NCBI GenBank assembly: GCA_040143965.1
Contig: JASJQH010000011.1
Location: 1-57,112 of the forward strand
Source of the DNA: Basidiobolus ranarum
Lineage: Eukaryota; Basidiobolomycota; Basidiobolomycetes; Basidiobolales
Direction: 5' to 3'
DNA length: 57,112 nucleotides
Shown: piece after piece, positions 41,398 through 53,893 of the stretch
Numbering within the stretch: position 1 is the first letter of the stretch
Layout: each line of letters opens with the position of its first letter
Program-made: the position numbers and the translations under genes
The notes under the pieces: model-generated
The model's database searches: none
What the model was told of the DNA's origin: nothing
What the model saw: only the letters and a program-made list of their open reading frames with translations

Positions 41398-44300
41398 ATG
41401 GTTAAGAAAGTAGTGGACTCACGTATCAATACCCTTATCAAAAATGGTGTTCAAACCAAGCACAGATCTTTCTTTGTTGTGGTTGGTGACAAGGGTAAAG
41501 ATCAAATCGTGAACCTTCATTGGATGTTATCCCAAGCCCAGGTCTCCTCCAGACCTTCTGTACTCTGGTGTTACAAGAAAGAGCTCGGCTTCAGTAGTCA
41601 TCGTAAAAAGCGCGAGACAAAGATCAAGAGAGAAATTAAAAGAGGTATTAGAGAGCCTAACTCTGAGGATCCTTTCGAACTCTTTATTTCTGTGACAAAT
41701 ATTAGATATACATACTACAAGGAGACTCAAAAGATTCTCGGTAACACTTATGGAATGTGTGTACTTCAAGATTTTGAGGCCCTTACTCCCAATCTTCTCG
41801 CCAGAACCATCGAAACCGTCGAGGGTGGTGGTATTGTTGTATTGCTGTTGCGTACTATGAAGTCACTTAAACAGCTTTACACAATGACCATGGACGTCCA
41901 TTCTAGATATCGTACGGAAGCTCATGATGATGTCGTCGCGCGTTTCAACGAACGTTTTATCCTCTCCCTTGGTGGTTGTCAAAACTGCCTCGTTATTGAT
42001 GACGAACTTAACGTACTCCCAATCTCCATGGGTAAAAATGTCAAGCCTTTAGCCCCTAAAGCCAACACCGAAGATTCCGAGAGAGAGTCCGAATTAAAGG
42101 ACCTCAAGGAATCTCTTGCTGATACCCAACCTGTTGGTGCCTTGATCTCTGGTGCCAAGACTTTGGATCAAGCCAAGGCTATTTTGACATTTGTTGAGGC
42201 AATTTCTGAGAAAACTCTTCGTAGTACCGTAGCATTAACTGCTTCCCGTGGTCGTGGTAAATCCGCAGCACTAGGTACCTCAGTAGCCGCTGCTGTGGCT
42301 TATGGATACTCCAATATTTTCATTACATCACCTAGTCCTGAGAATTTGAAGACTCTCTTTGAATTCATCTTCAAGGGCTTTGACGCATTGGGCTATGAGG
42401 AGCATTTGGATTATGATATTGTTCAATCTACCAACCCAGACTTTAACAAGGCAATTGTCAGAGTCAATATTTTCCGTCAGCATAGACAAACCATTCAGTA
42501 TATTCAACCCCAAGACGCTCATACTCTCGGCCAAGCCGAACTTCTTGTCATTGATGAAGCAGCTGCCATTCCTCTTCCTTTAGTTAAGAAGCTTATGGGT
42601 CCATTCCTTGTATTCATGGCTTCCACAATTAACGGTTACGAAGGTACCGGAAGATCCCTTTCTCTCAAGCTTATCCAACAACTTAGAGATCAAAGCCGTG
42701 GCTTGACCAGCAAGAGTTCTGACGAAGGTGCCGCAGTTGCTAGAGATGGTAAGCCAAAGAAAGAATCCGAAGCTGGTGCTAGTACTGGTGCTCGTGTACT
42801 TCGTGAGATCAAGCTTGAAGAGCCTATTCGTTATGCTCCTAATGATCCCATCGAAAAATGGATGAACAAACTTTTATGCTTGGACGCAACCACCGTTACC
42901 AAGAACATTCAGGGTTGTCCTCATCCTTCTGAATGCGAGCTTTACTACATCAACCGTGATACTCTATTTTCTTATCACCCAGTTTCCGAAACATTCCTTC
43001 AAAGAATGATGGCTCTCTACGTCGCCTCACATTATAAAAATTCCCCCAACGATCTTCAACTGATGTCCGATGCACCTGCTCATCATTTATTCGTCTTGCT
43101 TCCTCCAGTCAAGGAAGGTGACAACACTCTTCCTGACCCACTCTGTGTTATTCAAGTTTGCCTTGAAGGTGAGATCTCGAAGCAAACCATTTTGAACAGC
43201 TTAAGTCGAGGCCATCGTGCTGGTGGTGATTTAATCCCTTGGCTTGTCTCTCAACAATTCCAAGATGATGATTTCGGCAGTTTGTCTGGTGCTAGAGTTG
43301 TTCGTATTGCTACTCATCCCGATTACGCTAAGATGGGATATGGCTCTCGTGCTCTTGAACAACTCGTTTCATTCTACCAAGGCGAATGCTACAGTTTGAC
43401 TGAAGATGATAATACTCCCGATTGGGAGAATATTACCCGTGTTTCCAAGGTAGAGTTAGAGAAGGGCGATCTTCACAGCGACGAGATCAAGGTCCGTGAC
43501 CCTCGCAAGATGCCACCTCTTTTGTTGAAGCTCTCTGAAAAGCGCCCTCAAAGGCTACACTACCTTGGTGTCTCTTACGGTCTTACTCAAAACTTGCACC
43601 GATTCTGGAAGCGTGCCAACTTTGTACCAGTTTATCTTAGACAAACTCCAAACGATCTTACTGGTGAACATACCAATGTTATGTTGAGAGCACTCAAGAC
43701 CGACGACTTGACCACTTCCTGCTCCCCTGAATGGCTTGACGCCTTCTCCAGAGATTTCCATAAGCGATTCTTGTCTTTATTATCCTACCAATTCAGGGTA
43801 TTCTCTGGTGTTCTTGCCCTCAGTATCATGGAAGCTAGTAATGCCGGTACTGATAAAGAAAACGATACCAAGAAACTCACTTTCCAAGAGTTTTCTTCCC
43901 TGTTCAGCCCATATGATATCAAGCGCTTGGAGTCCTATGCTAACAACATGTTGGATTATCATGTTATCCTTGATATGTTGCCCTCCATTGCTGGTTTATA
44001 CTTCGCCAATAAGCTTGGCGAAGATGTTAAACTTTCTGGAGTTCAAAGTGCCATCCTCTTATCGATTGGTTTGCAAAGAAAGTCCGTGGAGGATGTTGAA
44101 AAGGAGATGAACTTGCCCTCCAGCCAAATTCTTGCTCTTTTCACCAAGATTATTCGTAAGATTACTGGATACTTCCGTGAACTTAAGACACAAGAGATTG
44201 AATATGAGACCAAGGCCATTCCAACCAAGAAATTACTCAAGGTCAAATCAGCCAACAAGTCATCCAAGAATGTGGATGATGAAGAGGCTTGGGATCCTGT

Positions 44301-44671
44301 TCAAGAAACTTTGGATGAAGATATTGGTAAAGCCGGTAACGATGTGATCAATCAACTACGGGAGAAGCAGAAGGATTTGATCGGTGCCCTTGATCTTGAA
44401 AAGTAAGTAAGCGTGAATTGCAATTTATTCCAACCGAGTCTAATCAGCTTTGTACTTTCCTAGATACGCTATTGAAGGTGATGAAGCCGATTGGGAGTCC
44501 GCAAATGGTCAGATATCCAAGAAGAAGGGTTCTACCGTTGTTAGCGTCAAGAGTAAGGATGGCAAGAAGCGTAAGACAACCACAGGTATCGCCAGTCAAA
44601 TAGCACAAGAGGAAGCAGCCGCCGTCAGTGGTGGTAAGAAGAAGACCAGTAAAAAGACCAGAAGATCTTAA
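41398..44671 (+). CDS. KRE33: RNA cytidine acetyltransferase Kre33/NAT10
   Basis: Exons 41398-44402 and 44464-44671 (intron GTAAGT...TCCTAG) give 1070 aa. The start at 41398 (MVKKVVDSRINTLIKNGV) is the family start; an in-frame ATG at 41362 is not conserved. Order: the TmcA N-terminal domain; the RecD-like ATPase with Walker A RGRGKSAALG (about 284) and Walker B LLVIDEAAAIP (about 382); the GNAT domain with VVRIATHPDYAKMGYGSRAL (acetyl-CoA loop, about 634); the tRNA-binding domain; and a Lys-rich nucleolar tail (GGKKKTSKKTRRS) encoded by exon 2. It makes N4-acetylcytidine in 18S rRNA, and in tRNA-Ser/Leu with Tan1, in the nucleolus. Length matches yeast (1056). Confidence 0.97.
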
Positions 44672-45277
44672 ATGGATCCCTTCATCATCATCACGATAGA
44701 CGATAGAAAATGTAGCCAACCTTTCAATGTCCTTTCCCTTCCCTTCCCTTGCCCCATGTCATCACTTGCCACTCGAAATACTATATCATTAATATTCCAG
44801 GATATTTCATCTTATCGTTCTCTTATTCTAGGATATATTCAACTTATTTTTCACCTTGATATTTTTCCACGCAGGCATCTAATAAATTAGGGCCTCACGT
44901 TTATGCTTTTCTTTTTGTACAGCTAGAAACTACAATAGAAAGTGATTTCGTTCGCATATATTTCATTCATCACCATACAAAACTTGTATTGTTGAAGAGA
45001 GTATTTCATTAGGAATATTTCTTGTTCACCTTCGGATTACCAAAAACAGAGGTTGGAGGAGCAAGTGAGGGTTGGGCTGGGTTGGGTGACTACGGGAAAT
45101 AAGGAACGTATCAGGTGTTATGATTGGAGCTTTTAATGTGTGGTAGAGTATATATATGGTAAAATAAGGGATAGAAAAAGAAATAAAGTGGATGAAAGGG
45201 ACTGTCAGATAAACCATTATTTTATGAGTTGAAGGTGAGGAATTGATGTGAGATACATGAAGAAAATAGGTTCTCCT
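44672..45277. other. Convergent spacer between KRE33 and APL3
   Basis: A 600-base shared 3' region, with a pyrimidine-rich CCTTTCCCTTCCCTTCCCTTGCC run at 44728-44750 and AATAAATTAG at 44880. No gene. Confidence 0.4.
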
Positions 45278-48200
45278 TTAGGATTCTAGTAGATTTTGTA
45301 AGATGGTACGAAGTTGTTCGGTTACCGAGTCGTTCGTGGTACGGATAGTCAATCGATACATCTAAACGTACATATGAGATTAGTAACCATACACACATAC
45401 ATACAAACACACGCATATAGAAATCTATATTGAAATGTAGCTTTACCTGTTGCTCAAGACTAGGTTCCAAACGCAAGAGACACCCAACTTTTCCTGCCTC
45501 GGAAGTATTGAAGACGCTTACACCAACTAAATTGTTGACGTTTGGATCAACCCCCTCTAATAGTCCGAATTGACAACCTTGTGCTATCTTCTGAACTTTC
45601 TCTACTTCAATAGGGTCTTTGGAGCCGAAGACTACTTGTGATTCTTTGGGTGGACCACCAATTTGCTTCCATCTAACAAAGAAGTCAGGTCCGTTCATTT
45701 GGACCGGTTCAAGGAATTTGGTAATGACTATAGGAAGCTTGAGATCCAATGTACGCATGGTACTTCCTTGGTAAGATAACTTGATTCCTACGGATTCACG
45801 GAAGAGATTTTGACATTCAATACTTAACAGATGCTGGCTCTGTGCGAGTGAAGCAAGGGTCTCGGGTGCCTGTTGCGTAGTCTCCACACTGAGTCCAACA
45901 ATCGATTCCACGTTGACATTTAGTTGGGTGAAGTTACTCTGGGTTTTATTGCCCAAAAAGATAGCTATACGTCCCAAATGACCGTGATATTCGGATTTGA
46001 TGCCAATCTGTAGTTCAGCATCTTCATACAAAACCCCTTCCGAAGCATAAATCAAATCACGATATCTACTCTCATAGTCTTCATCGGTTGCAGTTTCCTC
46101 TCCAGGTGCTGAGGAGGTGGGCTTTTGTACACTATCAAACAAATTCAGTAGATCTGATTGCCCATTGGAACTTCCATTGAGCTCACTAAGTTTTTTCTCC
46201 CGAACAGTGTCTTTACCAGCAATACTCCAAGTGCGCTTATCTTCGGTTTCTCCCACTTTCTTTTGAAGTCTTGATACTAGCGCTGATTCACGCTCCAGGA
46301 AAGGTGGCATCTCCTCACAAACTGTTTGAATCAACTCTTCATCTGGGAAGTTGGCCAATACCAAATATTCACATGCACGTTGTTGAAGCTCTACATCGAG
46401 TACATGTCGATATTGATAGAACACTGCCATGATGTCTTCTTTAATCTCGGGGAAGAGATTAGCGAATTTCAAGTAAGTGGAGAGTAACAAAGCTCTAGTA
46501 GAAGCGGAGCACATGTTGAACTTGGAATGGAGTGTACGGAATTGCTCAATGGGACTACAACCCTCTTCATTGGCTACTAAATGTCCAAATTCCCCAAGAA
46601 CATAACCACCGATCCTCAATGCGTTCTCGTGGCAGTTGGTCAAGCTTAAAGTGTGAAGAATACTTCTAACGGCGTATTCTTGCAGATTCTCATTATTGGT
46701 GATGATTTGTACCACACGATACCAAACTTCATCACTGATGTGATCTCCAGCGGAGCTAATGAGTTGAAGCATGGTATCAACATACCATTCATAATCTGCT
46801 GCGAATTTCTCGGTGAGAATGGCGATTTTGAGAACCATCTCTTCTCTTAGGGTATAGTCGGCAACCTGCAGATATCTGAGAAGTTCGCCTACTATGGCCT
46901 TGGCGTTGGTCACGTCACACATAGCGTACAAAAGATCCAAAGCACGTCTTCGTACACTGATGTCTTTATCTCTGAGAGAAAGGATGATGATCTCTTGATG
47001 CTTCTTGATCGCGTCGAGTGAATCTGAATAAGAGGCTAAATGAGCCATCGTCTCTAATCCTAAATAGCGGGTGTTGGTCTCCTTTGAGGAGATAAATCGA
47101 CACAAGAGCGAGGCGGCCTGGGTAACAATGTCGGATTCAATGTCCAAGTTGATGGCGAGATTGATCGCTTCGAATAAAATGGCATTTTGTGCGTTGGCAT
47201 GTTGGATGTTCTTGGGTACATCGTTGGCGTTGTTAATGATGGACTGGAGGATGCCACTCAAGTGGTTACGAAGAGTAGGTTGTTCTGTCAATAGAAAGAG
47301 TACATCAGTGAATTGATTGCTATTGCTACTATATAAATAAGCATTAACCTGGTGGTGGATAATACTGAAGAAGTCGCAACAGTTTAACTTGAAGCCAAGG
47401 AATCGGAACTTTGTAGTAAACGTAATCCAGGCTATATTCTCTTTTAACAACAATCTAGAGGAATTTGATTTCAGTAGAGTTCAGAATGAATCCATAATCA
47501 AGCAAAAATACCTTATAGAGTATATTGATGGCTTTCTCAACACATCCTTGATAGGCCTCGGGGTATTGTTGCGCTAACACTGTAATCAAGCTGGCTAAAG
47601 AAAGAGTAACGCCCTAAAGGAGGATCGAGCAAAGCTCAAGTTAATATCACTATCACACTGAGTGACCCTCCATATACTCACCAAATCAGGATAGTCCATG
47701 ATACTCAAGATATGTTCTGCCCAGTCGGTGGCTGGTAAAACATCTGGGTGTTTACGAAGCAAACGTAGCAAGCAAAGTGCTGCCTTTTTCTTGACAAAGC
47801 TTTTGGTGTTTCTAAATTCAACTATCAATAATATGTACTAAAGAAATAAACGAAGGTGTACTTCATATTACCTGGATACCAACAAACGCTGTACATCACC
47901 AGCCAAAGATTCTGCCATTTCTCGACCACCGATATTGGCAATAGCATGTAAACCCAAGCAGTTATGGATTTCATTTAGATCCTCAAGATCTTTCCTTAAA
48001 GTGTTTACCACTAATCTTGCCAGATCACTATTCTCCGTTAACAACAAAGTGATGGCCAAATACCCCTAAAAAAAGAACGGATTGTTCATTTAGTCACAAG
48101 ATGACTAAAGTAAAAAGCAAGACGAATTAACTTACAATTTGCTTCTCACTGTATTTACTACTACACATCAAATTCACCGCTTCTGTATGTCCAAAATCGA

Positions 48201-48554
48201 TATCCCATCCGAGAATGTACATGTAGAGTAATTTGCAAACGTATTTTTTCTTTTGATATCCATTCAAGTTTCCATCTATCAAGGGGAATTAAAATACACC
48301 AAGAGTTTAACTGGCCGAGACCTTAACAACTAATAAACCCCAGGCCCATAAAGAAACCGACCAAAACTTACCTCGAAATTTGGTACGGATGTTGGCCATC
48401 TCCTTATTAATTCTTTTTTCTTCTAGTTCTCTCGCACGACCTAGAAGAAAGAGAAAACCAACGGTCTAAATAAAGAATAAAGCGTCAAAGAGAAATAAAT
48501 GTAGTTACATTTTCGAAGGTCAGCGATGAACACCGTAAGTCCACGCATAGACAT
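45278..48554 (-). CDS. APL3: AP-2 complex subunit alpha
   Basis: Nine exons on the minus strand: 48554-48509, 48440-48372, 48275-48136, 48065-47872, 47811-47682, 47613-47512, 47454-47349, 47284-45447 and 45361-45278; 902 aa, all phases consistent. The N-terminus [20 protein letters not shown] and the [13 protein letters not shown] block are alpha-adaptin signatures. The trunk is armadillo-like helical repeats ([29 protein letters not shown]). The hinge near 640-680 is short and acidic. The appendage ends [13 protein letters not shown]...LQNLLES. AP-2 links clathrin to PI(4,5)P2 and cargo at the plasma membrane. Most introns crowd the first 300 codons. Converges with KRE33 and shares its promoter with the mL40 gene. 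Confidence 0.94.
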
Positions 48555-48983
48555 ATTTGAGAATTAAAGGTTGCTTAAAGTCTAATGTATATGCTGTTTC
48601 AACTCTTTTTAAGTAGTAAAAGGAAAGTAACCGAAATTTCCTCAAACAAAGATTGCCACTTCAGAAGAGAAGACTTCTCGAAGCTTTACACTGGTATATT
48701 TCGTATTACCTTCAGCTCATAACCTCAAGTATATTTCCACCCAATCAATCGATCAAATCGGGATTGACACCATGACTTAAATAGCAATTTAACATTGTTT
48801 ATGAATATTGCTAACTTACTAACTCTAAGCCGATATGATCTTACTGACGGATGAAAATCTGATGTGGTCGAAATATTCATAAAATTCCCAACAGGGCATT
48901 GAAAAAATTTCTTCTTTCGTGTTGGATAAAGCTCTAAGTTTATTCTTTCTACTTTAGCTTTAAGAAAGTCTTTTTATTTCAAA
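48555..48983. promoter_or_regulatory. Divergent promoter, APL3 and mL40
   Basis: 429 bases between the two ATGs. Pyrimidine-rich near the mL40 start (TTCTTTCTACTTTAGCTTT, 48942-48960). No clear TATA box. Nothing else recognised. Confidence 0.45.
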
Positions 48984-49427
48984 ATGTCTATTGCACGCTT
49001 CACAAGCCCAGCTATATCTACCATCAGACGTGGTGTACTTTTACGTGCTGCACCCCCTGCCGTTGCCCCCGGAGGTAAGAAGGATACCTCTATTGGTGGA
49101 GATTCCAGAAATGAGTTGATTAAAAGAGTCCTCTTCGACTCTAATCCTCGTAGAACAACTGAACTTAGTGAGGACGAAAAGAAACGTCAAGAGATCATAG
49201 ATATGGCTTGGAACTTAGTACAGAAGAAACAGCACGAAAAGCGTCTCTCGGAGTTGGAGGCCAAATACAAGTCCATGAGAGCTGCTAACGTGGAACTTGA
49301 GAATACCAACGAACGTCTATTCAAACAAGCACAATTAAAAGATAAACATATTACCTTCCCAAAGAAGCTCAGAACTCTCACTGATACTCCACCTCTTACC
49401 GGTTGGAATTACAACGCATCTGCTTAA
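48984..49427 (+). CDS. MRPL28: Mitochondrial large-subunit ribosomal protein mL40 (Mrpl28)
   Basis: 147 aa, no intron, the same length as yeast Mrpl28. The N-terminus (MSIARFTSPAISTIRRGVLL) is Arg/Ser-rich without acidic residues, a mitochondrial targeting sequence. The conserved core is RNELIKRVLFDSNPRRTTEL, then DMAWNLVQKKQHEKRLSELE and a helix that ends near LKDKHITFPKKLRTLTDTPP, with GWNYN at the end. mL40 is a fungal/animal mitoribosome-specific protein of the 54S/39S subunit. Confidence 0.9.
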   Translation: MSIARFTSPAISTIRRGVLLRAAPPAVAPGGKKDTSIGGDSRNELIKRVLFDSNPRRTTELSEDEKKRQEIIDMAWNLVQKKQHEKRLSELEAKYKSMRAANVELENTNERLFKQAQLKDKHITFPKKLRTLTDTPPLTGWNYNASA

Positions 49428-50234
49428 TTCTTTTCAGTTATTCTATCAATAACTCTCATTCACACTCAAGCACAAATCCACACTACAACGGTTCATCGAA
49501 ATAAATAGTTCAACTATTAGAGGCTATATATTTCCTGTCTCCTTCAAAATAAATTCATCCAATCCCTTGTGGACTCTCCATTTTAGATGCAGCTGATGCG
49601 CCTCTTCTCTTTTGCCTATGCCCCATGGAAGAGCCACTTATTAGTAACCTATTTCTGTAGCATTAGTGGATTTGCCCCGGAAATGTGGGAAAGTATGATT
49701 TAATTAACATTCAACTAGTGTTTCAATTTTATCATTGCTTACTACTAGGTAATCTATAGTTCACAAACTACCAAGGTTTATAATAGCATCATCGATGTAG
49801 CATAGTCGAGGATTCTAATATCGTTAAGGCAAATTTGACAGTCTCTATTTTTGTCTAAGAGCTTTATTATAGGGTGCATTGTTTGTAGGGTGCATTGTTT
49901 GTATCAATATGGTTGATTGCCATTCATACATTGTATGACCTCTTTAGTCTGAACTCTTGATATAACTGTAGTTGGCTAATACTTGATATAACCTTGACTA
50001 CCTTACACTGCCACTTTAAAAGCTGACTTCTAATGCATTGTAATGACAAAATAGGTATATTCAAATATCCAGAATTGATCAAGTATTTATGTCTTCATAC
50101 AAACAGAGAATTGGTAAAGTATTTATTTCTTCATACAAACGCCAGATGAAAAGGTAAGCTAATGAACAGTAATTTACACTCATAAACGAAGCGTATTATA
50201 TTATGTTATTACACCAGAATACATGAAGTAAAAC
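49428..50234. other. Intergenic, 0.8 kb
   Basis: 3' UTR of mL40 with AATAAATAG near 49500 and AATAAATTC near 49548. Small direct repeats: AGGGTGCATTGTTTGTA occurs twice in a row (49871-49902), and ATTTATTTCTTCATACAAACG parallels ATTTATGTCTTCATACAAACA (50084-50140). No gene. Confidence 0.5.
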
Positions 50235-50498
50235 CTAACTCTCCTGTTGACTACCTCTTCTGGAGAGTTGACCAGGTTGACTCTTGTGAGAGTAGTTGGC
50301 TCCATAGTGGCGCTTCCATTTGTGCTCGGCGTATGGATCAGGCTTACCTCCATTTGATAGAATGGAAAAGAATTGGTATGAGCCAAGACTAGGGCGTCGA
50401 TTATTATTTGGGCTGTTTTGGTTTTGAGTGAAGTATAAACCAACTCCCAGAGCAGCGGCACCGGTAGCAGCAGCAGTAGCAGCAGTAGAGGAGAACAT
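50235..50498 (-). CDS. Small membrane-anchored fungal protein, function unknown
   Basis: 87 aa from the ATG at 50498 (MFSSTAATAAATGAAALGVG). In-frame upstream residues to 50549 lack a leader character and are taken as 5' UTR. A single Ala/Gly-rich hydrophobic segment (residues 4-22) resembles a membrane or mitochondrial-import anchor. The rest is polar, with SYQFFSILSNGGKPDPYAEHKW and RHYGANYSHKSQ. Tyr/His-rich blocks like DPYAEHKWKRHYG suggest a conserved family, but I cannot name it. Confidence 0.6.
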   Translation of the reverse strand: MFSSTAATAAATGAAALGVGLYFTQNQNSPNNNRRPSLGSYQFFSILSNGGKPDPYAEHKWKRHYGANYSHKSQPGQLSRRGSQQES

Positions 50499-51452
50499 GT
50501 TAAATGTATTTGGTTTCTTGTTGTGAGTAGAGCAGAATAGATATAACAACTATGGAGAGTACTCGAGTTGTTTATATAGACTCTAATCTTATCGATAAGT
50601 ATCAATGAACGGAAGGGCTTTCTAACCAAGGTGGAAGGCTATCTGCACGTGATTTTGTTCATCTAGCTTTTGGAAATCCCAAAACTCGTCATAAATTCAG
50701 TTTCTTGTGTTATTAGTCCTTTGGATGGCTTTTACATTGGCTTAAAGCTCCTCCGTTGATACTATCTAATCAGGATACCTATCGGTGGCCATTGTCCTAT
50801 CTACTTTAACTAAAGCTGAGACCAAGATAACTTCATAGAGATACGTGGTTAGTTCATGCAATGATAAGGGGTAGGAAATTGGACCGCAACATACAGACAA
50901 GCAGGTGAAAATGAAGAATGGAGCTTCAAGACAGTCACATAATCAACGATCTCACTGTCACACAAATAGTGTGAAAAAGCAAATCTACTTTTGGGAATTG
51001 TACCACACACTGTTTAGATTTTCGGAGCTGAAAGGAATATCGCAACGGTGTTCACAGAAAGACAACTCTGGATGAGATAAAGGCTTTGGTGCTAGCTGAT
51101 GTTTTGGAAATGGTAGCAATGGTGCGGTTAGGGGGTAAGAGAGTAGCTTGAAGGCCATGAGGTTGTTAACATGACAGAACAGCTTTAGATAGGAATGGAG
51201 GACCGGATGAGAGGCCAGAATGAGAGGAAGCTCTATCATTGCATTATCTCAGTCTGGAGCTCAATTATCGTTACTAGCATTCATTGTCACATCATTGCCA
51301 TGTACGTCAACCATAAAGCCGATCTTACAACATTTCTCTAATTGATGAGTATTCTTAAATTCACTCACGATTGCCCTAAATAATACTATGCTAGACACAG
51401 AGTTCATTCTTTTTTATTACTAGACATACAATGCTTATTCCTGTCACATGAC
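50499..51452. other. Intergenic, 0.95 kb
   Basis: Near 50646 a CACGTGAT site lies upstream of the small protein gene. The frame at 50985-51239 (84 aa, minus) starts MIELPLILASHPVLHS and has no family resemblance; kept out as unsupported. Confidence 0.35.
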
Positions 51453-52109
51453 TTAATAGGTGCTTAGATCTGTCCACTTCCAAATAGCAGAAGACTCATT
51501 AGGACTGCTATTATGGACAAAGGCAGAGTCAGGATAGGCACCACCAGTGACACAGCCGTTGCATCGACTGAGGTAGTTCCCAGTGTCACCTTTAAGAGTA
51601 ATCTTATTACCACCAACACATCCGAGTTCCCAATGGGCCCATGGGCTGCTGCGCAGATCCTTTTCCATGACATGAATAGATGCTGAATCATAGTGGGATT
51701 CCATTTTGTAGCATTTGCTACAGCGTCCTAGGTACAATCCGGAATCAGCGCGGAGGGCTATTTTCCCATTCCCCAACTCCACAACATCCCACTGAAGATA
51801 GTTCAACTCTTTTGGATTCCCAACTCCATGAACAAAGGCGTTATTAAGGTTAGTAGAGTACGGAACGCAACCTTCACATCTACCTAGGTACTTATCATTG
51901 TCCGAAAGTAAAGAGATTTTTTTAGCTAGTTTACATTGGTTTCCGTACCCGTTACTTTCCACCTGTTCGGTGTTCTCTCCATATCCCGGAATCGCCGATG
52001 AAGTTGTCAATCCATCACCATAACCACCATCAGCCATACCATATTGACCATGCACTCCAGCTAAAGCACTAGCAATCACCGTGAAAAATAGGAATGATTT
52101 GTACTGCAT
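51453..52109 (-). CDS. Secreted three-repeat beta-trefoil-like protein with CxxC motifs
   Basis: 218 aa. The start at 52109 (MQYKSFLFFTVIASALAGVHG) begins a signal peptide; the frame is open further upstream to 52235, but a TATATAAAAAG box at about 52162-52172 places transcription start close to 52109. After a Gly/Tyr-rich linker there are three ~50-residue repeats, each of the form K-I-x-L-x-x-D-x-x-x-YL-(G/S)-RC-x-x-C, then a loop with (N/D)SA(F/S)-(V/I)-H and a Trp (LQWDVVELGNGK, AHWELGCVGGNK, WKWTDLSTY). This threefold pattern fits a beta-trefoil (fascin/ricin-B-like fold), with RCxxC in each lobe, six Cys that can pair. Carbohydrate or actin binding is possible by fold but unproven. Function unknown. 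Confidence 0.8.
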   Translation of the reverse strand: MQYKSFLFFTVIASALAGVHGQYGMADGGYGDGLTTSSAIPGYGENTEQVESNGYGNQCKLAKKISLLSDNDKYLGRCEGCVPYSTNLNNAFVHGVGNPKELNYLQWDVVELGNGKIALRADSGLYLGRCSKCYKMESHYDSASIHVMEKDLRSSPWAHWELGCVGGNKITLKGDTGNYLSRCNGCVTGGAYPDSAFVHNSSPNESSAIWKWTDLSTY

Positions 52110-53160
52110 GGTGAATATGGTAAACAGCCCGACTGAATATCTGTATGTCAGTATTCTCTGGCTTTTTATATAGTCCGTAGATGCAACAATTTGATGGAAT
52201 TTTTCTACAGTTAAATGCATATCCATGAGTTTCAAACCGTTTCAAATGCTGTGGCAATAATGCATGCAGCTATGAACTCTTTGTGCTTCATATGGTTCAG
52301 AAAGATATGGTGATACGCTGCAACATCAGTTGATACGATTGTATAATCTGTTATAATGTTCCATGGTACTTCGTATAACTCTTCGGAACTTGCCATCTCT
52401 TCATAACTCTTCAGGATTTGACATCAGTGATTGTTAGCTCTAACTCGGACAATCGCTCATTGAGAGTATTGGTAACATGCCTGAAATAAATGGAAAGGGA
52501 AACATGACAGCTGTAGTAATACCACGGAACTTACTAATCAATATGTTTAAAGTACAGCAGTAGCTCATACCATAATGAGAAGCAAAGTTTGCAAGTTCTT
52601 TGAAAATATAGTCTGTATACACTTGGGTTAAAGTCAACCACCCAATCCTTGGATATCTTGTTTAGCATCTTGAATAATGATTTATCAAAAGTAAAAATTG
52701 TTCTAGAGGAGCTTTGTAGTTCTGGTAAAAGGAGAGATAAAGAAGCTTTGCAGTTCTGGTAAAAGGAGAGAAATGCTGGAGACATATTGATCAAAAGACT
52801 TGCACTTCATTCGTGATTTCATATATCGAATTAGTGGTTCCTAAACTCAAATGCATTTATTATAATAGCACTGCATGGGCACATCTAATTGCTTAAGTTT
52901 TGTCAGGTATAACAACTGTATGGTAAAGTGTGTTTTAACTAATCAGTATACTTATACAATACCGTATATCTCGTAGACTTGAGGCCAACTGCAAGTAATA
53001 AAAGTAGGGGGAATTAATGATGGGTAATGACAACCTTGAGGATACGAAAAGTGGGTTGTGCTGTGGTTAGTTACAGGTGAATTTTCAATTTACCACCAAA
53101 GAAGATGCGAACAAGTAAGATATGGATTTTATGGTTATCAAACCTTTTTCAAATAGATGC
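52110..53160. other. Intergenic, with TATA box of the trefoil gene and a short tandem repeat
   Basis: Minus-strand TATATAAAAAG at 52162-52172 is the probable TATA box of the trefoil gene. TAACTCTTC is repeated near 52376-52411. A 34-bp tandem pair lies at 52711-52774. No supported ORF. Confidence 0.45.
52711..52774 (+). repeat. 34-bp tandem duplication, two copies
   Basis: GCTTTGTAGTTCTGGTAAAA at 52711 is repeated as GCTTTGCAGTTCTGGTAAAA at 52745, both followed by GGAGAGA. Recent small duplication in non-coding DNA. Confidence 0.85.
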
Positions 53161-53760
53161 TTAGGTAACCCTATATAACAGAAGTAGATCTCTTCTAAGG
53201 TATCTGGATCGAGTGATCTTGGCTGAAGAAATCCTCACTAATAATCCCTCCGGAAATTGACATCCTACCAGTATATTCCCTGAGATTGGTTCCCCTACCT
53301 CGCCACTTTCATCTTCATCAGATGCAACCCTTGACTCTCCATCTACCAAGTCACCAACTGCTGGATGAACTACCTCATGTACTACCCTAAGAAACAAAGG
53401 AATAGGTAGGCCCCGTAAGAGTGGCCTAGGAGCAAGTAAGCTAGGGGGTGGTACACTAGGAGCTAAACAAAGCGAGATAGATTTTGAGGAGGCAGAACGT
53501 AAAGCTAGAAAGGAGGGAAAAGAGACTAGCATAGACTAAGTATATTTGACAATGTGGAAATCTCATTAGGTACGACTTCTGAGTTCTCCCAATCCAGGAA
53601 ATGATCTTCAGAAGTTACAAGCTACATTCAATAAGAAAGTACCCACAATATTGAAAGACTAGGAATGGAAGTTAGAAGGTTGGAATTTGGTGCTACCGGA
53701 GCCGAAGAAACTTAGTTTCCCAAGTAACACAACTACCGGAAATGGTATTTTGTTTTCATA
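53161..53760. other. Possible decayed gene region
   Basis: Open frames exist on both strands (minus 53161-53532; plus blocks such as EIDFEEAERKARKEGKETSI ending near 53541 and NDLQKLQATFNKKVPTILKD at 53600-53660). The plus-strand blocks read like charged coding sequence but are interrupted, so I treat this as a relic of unknown family. Confidence 0.25.
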
Positions 53761-53893
53761 AACTTGTTTACTTGGAGCTGTACATTAATATCTGTTTATA
53801 TCCAAGAACAAAAAGTCTGCAAATCAAAGGGCAACTTTAGCAGATGATCCAGAGCACCTAAACCAACAACATGGCATATTAAAGTGTTTAGCT

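Noticed and set aside
53161-53532. 123-aa minus-strand frame as a gene
   Set aside because: Leu/Pro/Ser-rich low-complexity sequence; the opposite strand carries more codon-like blocks, though those are interrupted too.
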